Below, one piece after another: positions 38,558-45,201 of a DNA stretch of 45,201 nucleotides (position 1 is the first letter of the stretch; every line of letters starts with the position of its first letter). This stretch comes from an uncultured Clostridia bacterium (GTDB taxonomy: Bacteria; Bacillota; Clostridia; Oscillospirales; Ruminococcaceae), in contig CAMCPM010000015.1 in NCBI GenBank assembly GCA_945876755.1, forward strand, positions 1 to 45,201. The letters run 5' to 3'. The translations under genes were made by a program, and so were the position numbers. The notes below the pieces were generated by a model. That model ran no database searches. It worked only from the letters and a program-made list of their open reading frames with translations, and was not told the origin of the DNA.

Positions 38558-40753
38558 TTATTTTCCCGTTCTGTCAACGTGGATAACATTCGGCAGCTTT
38601 TTGATTTTAGAAATTATATTGTTAAGCTGCGAAACTCCTGCAGTGCTGATGGTAACAAAAATGCTGCTGTTGCCGTTTTTAAGCTCCTTGACGGAAATTT
38701 CCGAAACGGGAACGTGCATTTCCGCAAGCGTTTTTGAGACTTCCGCAAGAATAAGAATATTCTCGCTGGCTGCAATGTCGAGAGTTACCTTGTAAATAGG
38801 CGTGCTGTTGTTGATAGAGTTTTCCGCCCAGCGGACTTCTATCCAGCGTTCGGGTTCTGTACCCGATCTCATTGCATTGACGTAGTTTTCGCAGTCCTTT
38901 TTGTGTACCGAAACACCGTGACCTCTTGTGATAAAGCCAACTATATCATCGCCGGGAAGCGGATTGCAGCACTGTGAATATTTGACAAGAACATTTTCCT
39001 GACCGTCAACGATAATTCCCGTTGAGCTTTTCTTCGGGGTAAAGGTCTTTACCTCGCTGTCGTTTTGCTCGTAAAGCTTTGTGTACTTGTCCTTGAGCCG
39101 CTGCATCATACGGGAAAGTATCACTCCGCCGTATCCGATAGCGGCATAGAAGTCATCAACAGTTGAACAGTTGTGACGCTTCATATCGTCCGCAAGGAAC
39201 GACTGTAGATCGCCTTCGGGTACGCGGATATAATTTCGCTTGAACTCCTTTTCAAGCTCTTCCTTACCCTTTACAATATTTTCCTCACGGCGTTCCTTTT
39301 TGAACCATGAGCGTATTTTTGACTTTGCCTCATTGGTCTTGCATATGTCGAGCCAAGCACGGTTCGGACCGTGATCCGGGTCTTTGGATGTAAGTATCTC
39401 CACGATCTCACCGGTAGAAAGCTGATAGTCAAGTGAAACAAGCTTTCCGTCTACCTTTGCGCCCTTCATCTTGTTGCCGACCTGAGTGTGTATAGCATAT
39501 GCAAAGTCGATTATCGTTGAGCCGCTTGGCAGAGTTATCATATCGCCCTTTGGAGTAAACGCAAAGGTCTCTTCGGGGGCGAGGTCGCTTTTTATCGTGC
39601 GGACTATCTCCTCAACATCATCGGTTTCCTGCTGAGCTTCAATTATCTGTCTTATCCATGCGAGACGGTTTTCAAGCTTATCCTTACCGCTTATGCCCTC
39701 TTTATACTTCCAGTGGGCAGCGATTCCGTACTCGGCAGTATGGTGCATATCCCACGTTCTTATCTGCACTTCAAAGGGTATGCCCTCTCTGCCTATAACA
39801 GTCGTGTGCAGGGATTGGTACATATTTGATTTCGGGGTAGCGATATAATCCTTGAAGCGGTTTGGAATAGGCTTGAACATATCGTGGATAATACCCAGCG
39901 AATTATAGCACTCGTTTACCGTATCCACAATAATTCTTACAGCGTATTTATCGTATATCTCGTCAATGTTCTTGCCCTGCATAAAGGCTTTTTTGTATAT
40001 GCCGTAAACGGATTTTACACGTCCCTCGACCTGAGGCGGACGGGCAAAATTCGCATCCTTGAAGCGTTCGGTTATCTGTGCCTTGATGGACTCGATAAAC
40101 GCTTCACGCTCATCGCTTCTTATCTGAAGCATCTGTTCTATCTCTCCGTAAGCGTAAGGGTCAAGGTAACGGAAAGCAAGATCTTCTATCTCCTCCTTGA
40201 TGGTACGCATACCAAGACGATGAGCGATAGGAGCATAGATATTCATAGTTTCAAGAGCAGTGTTGCGCTGTTTGTGCGCAGGACGGTAATGGAGCGTGCG
40301 CATATTGTGCAAACGGTCACAGAGCTTGATTATAATAACTCTTATATCCTGCGACATAGCAAGCAGAATTTTGCGTACGTTTTCAGCCTGCTGTTCCTCC
40401 TTGGTGAACAGAGGTATCTTGCCCAGCTTTGTTACACCGTCAACGAGCATGGCAACGTCCTGACCGAAGCGTTTTTTGATTTCCTCAAGGGTAACGTCGG
40501 TGTCCTCCACAACATCGTGGAGCATTGCCGCGCAGATGGTGTCGGTATCCATACCAAGTTCAAGCAGAATAAAGGAGACAGCAAGCGGGTGAGTAATATA
40601 AGGCTCGCCCGAGGAGCGTACCTGATTTGCATGAGCCTTGGCTGCAAATTCATATGCGGAAATGATTTTGCTCAGATCGTACTGCTTTTCATCGTCAAGA
40701 ATTTTCTGAATAAGCGCGTCTATGGTATATACGGTTTCGGGTTTGTTTATCAT
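38558..40753 (-). CDS. Bifunctional (p)ppGpp synthetase/hydrolase Rel (RelA/SpoT)
   Basis: The 731-residue protein has both catalytic domains. The HD hydrolase domain includes AAMLHDVVEDTDVT. The synthetase domain includes YAVRIIVDTVNECYNSLG, PNRFKDYIATPKSNMYQSLH and FEVQIRTWDMHHTAEYGIAA. The TGS domain is at about 393-455 (PKGDMITLPSGSTIIDFAYA). The C-terminal regulatory part has a conserved-cysteine region (YSQCCNPLPGDDIVGF) and an ACT domain from about 655. Residues needed for both activities seem intact. It makes and removes the stringent-response alarmone. A GTCCG/CGGAC hairpin lies between AAAGGAG and the ATG, so the ribosome binding site in use is unclear. Confidence 0.95.
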   Translation of the reverse strand: MINKPETVYTIDALIQKILDDEKQYDLSKIISAYEFAAKAHANQVRSSGEPYITHPLAVSFILLELGMDTDTICAAMLHDVVEDTDVTLEEIKKRFGQDVAMLVDGVTKLGKIPLFTKEEQQAENVRKILLAMSQDIRVIIIKLCDRLHNMRTLHYRPAHKQRNTALETMNIYAPIAHRLGMRTIKEEIEDLAFRYLDPYAYGEIEQMLQIRSDEREAFIESIKAQITERFKDANFARPPQVEGRVKSVYGIYKKAFMQGKNIDEIYDKYAVRIIVDTVNECYNSLGIIHDMFKPIPNRFKDYIATPKSNMYQSLHTTVIGREGIPFEVQIRTWDMHHTAEYGIAAHWKYKEGISGKDKLENRLAWIRQIIEAQQETDDVEEIVRTIKSDLAPEETFAFTPKGDMITLPSGSTIIDFAYAIHTQVGNKMKGAKVDGKLVSLDYQLSTGEIVEILTSKDPDHGPNRAWLDICKTNEAKSKIRSWFKKERREENIVKGKEELEKEFKRNYIRVPEGDLQSFLADDMKRHNCSTVDDFYAAIGYGGVILSRMMQRLKDKYTKLYEQNDSEVKTFTPKKSSTGIIVDGQENVLVKYSQCCNPLPGDDIVGFITRGHGVSVHKKDCENYVNAMRSGTEPERWIEVRWAENSINNSTPIYKVTLDIAASENILILAEVSKTLAEMHVPVSEISVKELKNGNSSIFVTISTAGVSQLNNIISKIKKLPNVIHVDRTGK

Positions 40754-40797
40754 AACGATTTCCGCGTCCGCAAATAAAAACGGACTTCTCCTTTCTT

Positions 40798-42834
40798 TTA
40801 ATCTGCAAGCCGTTTCAGCCCGGCAAGAAGCTGTGAGTCATCAAGATCGACTTTGTTTTCGGCAGGCAGACGGCGGACTGTTTCGCTGTAATGATCGGCT
40901 GAAAAGAGTCCAAGCTCTGTAAAAATGTCGACTGCAAGACGGAATTTGCAGTAATTTATATCATCGGAGCAAACCGAAAAAAACACAGAATCAAAAGAGA
41001 CATCATGGGTCTGAGGCACTGCCCTGTAAATTGCCGCAAGCTCGCTTCTTTCGGGAACTATCCGCGGAATCAGCGCCTTATCAGCACCCTCGCCCCGTTT
41101 ATAGCGTTCATATGCGTTTTTTGCGGCAAAATATTTCTGCTGCGGGACACCGCTTCTGCGCAGGTCTGCAATTCTTAAATTGACCGAAGTCTGACCTGCG
41201 TATGTATTTATTTCGGGGTACGCCAGAATATCCAGCATATCGCCTGCTTTGTATGGGAATTCTGCGGTTTTCGTACCGAACATAAGCCCGTATACGCCTT
41301 TATTGCCGTAGGTAAGCTTCAGCTTTGTGTGCGCTCCGCCCGACAGTGCGGAAACATCAAGCAGCCGTACCGAAAGCATTGCAAACAGCGGCTGCGGATT
41401 GCCCTCTCCGCAGGGTTCAAGCATTGAAAGCGCCGAAACGGTTTGCACGTTGAGTTCTCCCGGAAGAAGCAGCTTGTCCGCATGAAGAGTCATAACGGGC
41501 ATTACGGGAAATTCCTCAGCTGCATATTTTTGCAAAGCATTGTCAAAGGCTTCAATATCGGATATCGGAAGTGAAAATCCGCCTGCGCCGCTGTGTCCGC
41601 CGAATTTTGAAAGTACGTCCGAACAGGCAGTAAGCGCCTTGTGTATGGAAAATCCCTCAACGGAACGTGCCGAACCTCTTGCATATTCGCCGTCATCGGA
41701 AAGAATAAATACAGGCTTTCCGAAGCGTTCCGCAAGCTTTGCTGCCACGATGCCGATAACTCCGTGATGCCAGCCTTCTCCGTAAAGGAAAATAATTCGT
41801 TTATTTAAAATTTCAGGATTTTTCAGTATGCTTTCATGGATTACCTCCATAATGTCAGCTTCTGTTTTTCTGCGCTCCGTGTTCAGCGTGTTAAGACGGT
41901 TTGCCATATTTTCCGCCTCATCGGGATCCTCGCAGAGAAGCAGTTCAACGGCTTCGGAAGCAGAACCGAACCGTCCCGAAGCATTTATACGGGGTGCAAT
42001 TGAAAATGCAGCTCCCGTGGAAGATATAGGGTGTCTGAGTCCCGAAACAGAGATAAGCGCCTGCAAACCGACATTTTCGGTGTTTTCAAGATAGTGAAGT
42101 CCACGCCTTACAATTTCACGGTTTTCGCCTTTAAGCGGAACAATATCTGCGATTGTTGCAATTGCCGCAAGGTCGGAGAACTGCTCAAGCGCAGAGCTGT
42201 AATCGCCGCCGTCCATAGCAGCAATAAGCTTCAAAGCGACTCCGCAGCCGCACAGGTCCTTGAAAGGGGAGAGGTCATCGCTTCTGTGGGGGTCAACAAC
42301 AGCAGTAGCCTCAGGAAGAACGTCAGGCGGCTGGTGATGGTCGGTAATGACAAGCTCCATGCCAAGTTCGGAAATAAGCTTTGCTTCGTTCACGGCGGAA
42401 ATTCCGTTATCTACGGTGACAATAAGTTCAACGCCGCTTTCGGCAAGCCGTTTCACAGCGTCAGAGCATAGTCCGTAGCCCTCGCTTCGGTCGTTTATAT
42501 AATACTCGACGTTACCGCCGATGCATTCAAGGTATGAATAAAGAACAGCCGTTGCGGTGATACCGTCGCAGTCGTAATCGCCGTATATGCAGATGCGTTT
42601 GCCTTCGTCCACTGCCGCAAGGAGCGTTTCCGCCGCCTCACGCATATCCTTTATAAGAAACGGGTCGGAAAGAGTTTCTTCACCGTCCTGTTGATTAAAG
42701 AATTCAGCCGCCTTTTCAATTGTATCAATTCCGCGCGAAACTAAGATATCAGCGCAGATACGCGGCAAACCGCCCTGTCCGGAGAGTATTTCTGCAGCTT
42801 TGGGGTCGGGCTTGCCGATGGTCCATTTTTTCAT
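40798..42834 (-). CDS. recJ: Single-stranded-DNA-specific exonuclease RecJ
   Basis: The 678-residue protein has the DHH phosphoesterase motifs: CIYGDYDCDGITATAVLYS, VTVDNGIS, VITDHHQPPDVLP and AVVDPHRSD. It also has a DHHA1 domain (FGGHSGAGGFSLP) and an OB-fold C-terminal region. RecJ degrades 5'-ended single strands in recombination and mismatch repair. The Firmicute length of 670-780 residues fits. It is the first gene of the long minus-strand operon that includes rel, the MBL hydrolase and hemZ. The AGGA before the ATG lies next to a GCCGTC/GACGGC hairpin (42845-42882) that may affect translation. Confidence 0.95.
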   Translation of the reverse strand: MKKWTIGKPDPKAAEILSGQGGLPRICADILVSRGIDTIEKAAEFFNQQDGEETLSDPFLIKDMREAAETLLAAVDEGKRICIYGDYDCDGITATAVLYSYLECIGGNVEYYINDRSEGYGLCSDAVKRLAESGVELIVTVDNGISAVNEAKLISELGMELVITDHHQPPDVLPEATAVVDPHRSDDLSPFKDLCGCGVALKLIAAMDGGDYSSALEQFSDLAAIATIADIVPLKGENREIVRRGLHYLENTENVGLQALISVSGLRHPISSTGAAFSIAPRINASGRFGSASEAVELLLCEDPDEAENMANRLNTLNTERRKTEADIMEVIHESILKNPEILNKRIIFLYGEGWHHGVIGIVAAKLAERFGKPVFILSDDGEYARGSARSVEGFSIHKALTACSDVLSKFGGHSGAGGFSLPISDIEAFDNALQKYAAEEFPVMPVMTLHADKLLLPGELNVQTVSALSMLEPCGEGNPQPLFAMLSVRLLDVSALSGGAHTKLKLTYGNKGVYGLMFGTKTAEFPYKAGDMLDILAYPEINTYAGQTSVNLRIADLRRSGVPQQKYFAAKNAYERYKRGEGADKALIPRIVPERSELAAIYRAVPQTHDVSFDSVFFSVCSDDINYCKFRLAVDIFTELGLFSADHYSETVRRLPAENKVDLDDSQLLAGLKRLAD

Positions 42835-42844
42835 GTAAAATCCT

Positions 42845-42882
42845 GCCGTCAGTCGAAAACATATGTGAGCATATCCGACGGC
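42845..42882 (-). promoter_or_regulatory. Nested hairpin in the recJ mRNA leader
   Basis: GCCGTC (42845-42850) pairs with GACGGC (42877-42882). Inside lies a second stem of ATATG/CATAT with a TGAG loop. The structure is within the leader and ends next to the AGGA of recJ. No T-run follows, so it is not a terminator. Confidence 0.45.
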
Positions 42883-42919
42883 TTCCTTTCAAAAGCATAA
42901 AATATATTATTAATTATAT

Positions 42920-42949
42920 ATTATACCATATTTATTGCATAATAATCAA
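42920..42949 (-). promoter_or_regulatory. Sigma-A promoter of the recJ-rel-hemZ operon
   Basis: TTGATT (42944-42949) and TATAAT (42920-42925) on the minus strand have an 18-bp spacer, about 86 bp upstream of recJ. Confidence 0.75.
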
Positions 42950-42977
42950 GAGATACAGCAAACAATTTTACCGAACA

Positions 42978-43151
42978 ACAAAATTTTATTTTGTAAGTAT
43001 GCTATAAAATTTAAGAAAAATATATTTTAAAATTGTATAAATGTGAGAAAATAAATACAGTCATAAAATCTGCTTTTATTATTTGGAGGATATGCTATAA
43101 TTATTGTGTGTATAAAGTTTTGGGAAAATAAAAAATGCGGAAGGCTCCGCA
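42978..43151 (+). promoter_or_regulatory. Upstream region of the Na/Pi cotransporter gene
   Basis: The 334 bp between recJ and the cotransporter hold no gene. Besides the recJ promoter and leader hairpin they contain an ACAAAA/TTTTGT inverted repeat (42978-42994) and two extended -10 motifs on the plus strand, TATGCTATAAA (43003-43008 for the hexamer) and TATGCTATAAT (43096-43101). Neither has a good -35 box. A TGCGGA-AGGC-TCCGCA hairpin (43136-43151) lies just before the AGGAG of the start codon. Confidence 0.55.
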
Positions 43152-43168
43152 GAACAGGAGAATAAATT

Positions 43169-44971
43169 ATGTCCGGGTCTGATATCTTACTTATCGCAAT
43201 CAAAGCCTTCGGCGGCGTTGCTCTTTTCGTTTACGGAATGCTTATGCTTAGCCGCGGACTGGAGAAAATTTCGGGCGGAAAAATGGAAAAAATACTTTCA
43301 AGCCTTACCAGCAACGTGTTTAAGAGCGTTCTTCTGGGTGCGTTCGTTACAGCGGCTATCCAAAGCTCAGGCGCTACAACGGTTATTATTGTCGGTATGG
43401 TAAATGCCGGGATATTAAAGCTTTCTTCCGCTATCGGCGTTATCATGGGCGCTAATATCGGTACTACCGTAACCGGTCAGATACTCCGTCTTGCAGACCT
43501 TGAAAACAACGCAAATGTCGGACTTGTTATGAAACTGATGACCCCGACATATCTTGCGCCGATGATCGCTATTATCGGATTGCTCATTCTTATGCTTGCC
43601 AAAAGCGATATCAAGAAAAATCTTGGTGAAGCGCTTATCGGCCTCGGAATACTTTTCACCGGTATGCTTTCTATGAGCTCCGCAGTTAAGCCTCTCGCCG
43701 AGCTTGAAGCATTCAGAACACTTTTTGCAACGCTTTCAAATCCCGTTCTGGGAATTATCGCAGGTGCAGTCGTTACAGCTCTTCTGCAAAGCTCGTCGGC
43801 TTCAGTCGGTATTCTTCAGGCGATTTCAGCAACGGGTATACTTAAATTTTCCGCAGCGTTCCCGATAATCATGGGTCAGAATATCGGTACTTGCGTAACT
43901 TCTATCATTTCCGCCGTGGGTGCAAATAAAAACGCCAAGCGTGCGGCAATGGTTCACCTTTATTTCAATGTGATAGGTACTGTTGCGTTCCTTGTTGTTG
44001 TTTACTCAATAAAAGCGATCGCAGGCTTCCCGTTCTGGGATGACCCCATTGATATGGGAGGAATCGCAAATTTCCATACCCTTTTCAACGTTGTGGTAAC
44101 TATCTGCTTCCTGCCGTTTACAAAGCTGCTTGAAAAGCTTGCCTGCATAACGATACGGGATAAAGAAAGCAGCGGAGATTCCGCAGAAGCCGGTGAGATC
44201 ACATTTAACGCAATGGATGACAGACTTCTCAAATCCCCGTCTCTTGCAATCCAGCAGGCTCATAATGCAGTTGTAACTATGGGACGAATTGCGCTTCTCA
44301 ACTTTACAGAAATGCGCAAGCTTTTTGACGGCAAGGAATTCAGCGAAAAAATTGTCGGCAGACTTAAAGATAACGAAGAAGCTATCGACCGTATGGAGGA
44401 CAGGCTCAACGCTTATCTTGTAAAGCTTACCGAATGTGAGCTTACGGATTACGAAAACCGCAGAGTTACCGAGCTGCTTCATCTTACTTCCGAATTTGAG
44501 CGTATAGGCGACTATGCGATGAATCTGATTGAAAATGCCGAAAAGCTTCACGACCTTGATGTTGTATTTTCCGAGAGTGCGCTTCGTGAATTGAGCATCA
44601 TTTCCGATGCGGTTCAGGAGATCATCGGCATGGCTGTTGATACGGTCAAGAATAACGACACAGCTCTTGCAGTAAAAATCGAGCCTCTTGAGGAGACAGT
44701 AGACTTCCTTAATGAGACTCTTAAAGCACGGCATATTGAGCGCCTTAAAAACGGCGAATGTGTGGTTGAAAGCGGGATCAACTTCCTTGACCTGCTTATT
44801 AATCTGGAGCGTATATCCGACCACTGCTCAAATATAGCGGTTTACGTTATCGGTACGCAGAAAAACAAGATAGTGCTTAACCGTCACGAATATATCCAGG
44901 AGCAGCACGCAGGAGTAAACAAAGAGTTTGTTGACCTTACGGAAGAATATATGGCTAAATACAGCCTTTAA
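43169..44971 (+). CDS. Na/Pi cotransporter family protein with PhoU-like C-terminal domain
   Basis: The 600-residue protein has two repeats with the NptA/SLC34-type QSS motif: TAAIQSSGATTVIIVGMVN (about 61-79) and ALLQSSSASVGILQAISATG (about 204-223). Around nine membrane helices follow up to about residue 325. A PhoU-like helical domain occupies the end (about 350-590) with EFERIGDYAMNLIENA and LERISDHCSNIAVYV, typical metal-binding E-x3-D patterns. It would import phosphate with sodium, or act in phosphate signalling. GAACAGGAGAATAAATT precedes the ATG. It is a single-gene unit followed by a terminator. Confidence 0.92.
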   Translation: MSGSDILLIAIKAFGGVALFVYGMLMLSRGLEKISGGKMEKILSSLTSNVFKSVLLGAFVTAAIQSSGATTVIIVGMVNAGILKLSSAIGVIMGANIGTTVTGQILRLADLENNANVGLVMKLMTPTYLAPMIAIIGLLILMLAKSDIKKNLGEALIGLGILFTGMLSMSSAVKPLAELEAFRTLFATLSNPVLGIIAGAVVTALLQSSSASVGILQAISATGILKFSAAFPIIMGQNIGTCVTSIISAVGANKNAKRAAMVHLYFNVIGTVAFLVVVYSIKAIAGFPFWDDPIDMGGIANFHTLFNVVVTICFLPFTKLLEKLACITIRDKESSGDSAEAGEITFNAMDDRLLKSPSLAIQQAHNAVVTMGRIALLNFTEMRKLFDGKEFSEKIVGRLKDNEEAIDRMEDRLNAYLVKLTECELTDYENRRVTELLHLTSEFERIGDYAMNLIENAEKLHDLDVVFSESALRELSIISDAVQEIIGMAVDTVKNNDTALAVKIEPLEETVDFLNETLKARHIERLKNGECVVESGINFLDLLINLERISDHCSNIAVYVIGTQKNKIVLNRHEYIQEQHAGVNKEFVDLTEEYMAKYSL

Positions 44972-44977
44972 AATGAG

Positions 44978-45009
44978 CAGCGCCGCAGTTTGTATAAATT
45001 GCAGCGCTG
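44978..45009 (+). terminator. Terminator after the Na/Pi cotransporter gene
   Basis: CAGCGC-CGCAG pairs imperfectly with TTGCAGCGCTG around a loop, followed by TTATTTTTAATTT. The stem begins 6 bp after the stop codon. Confidence 0.8.
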
Positions 45010-45025
45010 TTATTTTTAATTTGCG

Positions 45026-45201
45026 GCTCGGTAACGTTAGTATGAGATAAACAAGAATTTGCAGGCTGAGCCTGCACCCTTTCCGTAATTTACTTTTGAG
45101 AAATTTTTTAATTTGTGGCTCGGTAACGTTAGTATAAGATAAACGGGAATTTAGCTTACTATTTTTGTAGTAACCAGCGAAGCGACTCAAGCTGGTCCAG
45201 C
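45026..45201. repeat. Composite dispersed repeat, copy 4, running off the window
   Basis: Two 36-bp units starting GCTCGGTAACGTTAGTAT lie at 45026-45061 and 45118-45152, 92 bp apart, exactly as at 6373 and 6465. The GCAGGCTGAGCCTGC palindrome (about 45061-45076) and the TTTCCGTAATTTA linker are also shared. The window ends in the reverse complement of the GCTGGACCAGCTT-AGTCGCTTCGCTG module of copy 3 (9936-9962). Confidence 0.82.

Noticed and set aside
39884-40777. 297-codon plus-strand frame opposite rel
   Set aside because: It lies wholly on the antisense strand of the synthetase and hydrolase domains of rel and resembles no protein family.
44006-44824. 272-codon minus-strand frame opposite the Na/Pi cotransporter
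   Set aside because: It is antisense to an evident transporter-PhoU gene, and its sequence has no domain features.

Overview
The window reads as a chromosomal segment of a low-to-mid-GC Gram-positive anaerobe, most likely a gut or rumen member of the Clostridia (Ruminococcus-like Oscillospiraceae). This is inferred from the gene content: HPr with both His15 and Ser46, YlxM upstream of ffh, the recJ-rel-MBL-hemZ cluster, a candidate CcpA cre site, strong AGGAGG ribosome binding sites and TTGACA-N17-TATAAT promoters. No rRNA, tRNA, CRISPR array, phage or transposase gene was seen, so genus-level placement is only a guess.

Layout. 1-258 is a hairpin-rich intergenic repeat. 259-4294 (minus) is a branched-chain amino acid-type ABC transporter (livH, livM, livG, livF) without a substrate-binding protein, followed by a cytidylate kinase-like gene. 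4534-4806 is HPr. 5077-9781 (minus) is the translation and protein-export cluster ylxM-ffh-(small membrane protein)-rpsP-khpA-(GNAT)-rimM-trmD, split by two terminators and by dispersed repeats. 10009-12256 (minus) is a small membrane protein overlapping a long Xaa-Pro aminopeptidase. 12391-13197 (plus) is an amidohydrolase.

13331-28104 is a nearly complete Gram-positive type IV pilus locus. The first plus-strand unit is pilC, a pilM-pilN fusion, pilO, a 702-residue PilX-like protein with a bactofilin-like passenger, and two minor prepilins. Prepilin peptidase pilD is on the minus strand. It is followed by pilB and pilT, by two prepilin genes under a consensus promoter (25185-25928 and the probable major pilin 25999-26511), by a membrane-anchored C39-like cysteine peptidase, and by a separately promoted cysteine-rich prepilin. 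PilD would process the five GFTLxE prepilins. PilB and PilT would drive extension and retraction through the PilC/PilMN/PilO platform.

28119-33766 holds a metallophosphoesterase, an orphan sugar-type binding lipoprotein with a cre-like site, ribonuclease HI, a three-gene minus-strand unit (membrane protein, TPR lipoprotein, second papain-like protein) and a decayed membrane-protein gene with one frameshift and one in-frame stop. 33859-42834 (minus) runs from recJ through rel, an MBL hydrolase, hemZ, a zinc-ribbon protein and an RlmD-type RNA methyltransferase to an alpha/beta hydrolase. 43169-44971 (plus) is a Na/Pi cotransporter with a PhoU-like tail.

The less ordinary content is the pilus locus (PilM-PilN fusion carrying an INLIE linker, beta-helix-tipped PilX-like protein, Gly-Ser tandem repeat, embedded cysteine peptidase, cysteine-rich second pilin) and a modular dispersed intergenic repeat family seen at four places. 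All function calls come from reading motifs by eye; no database search was possible.
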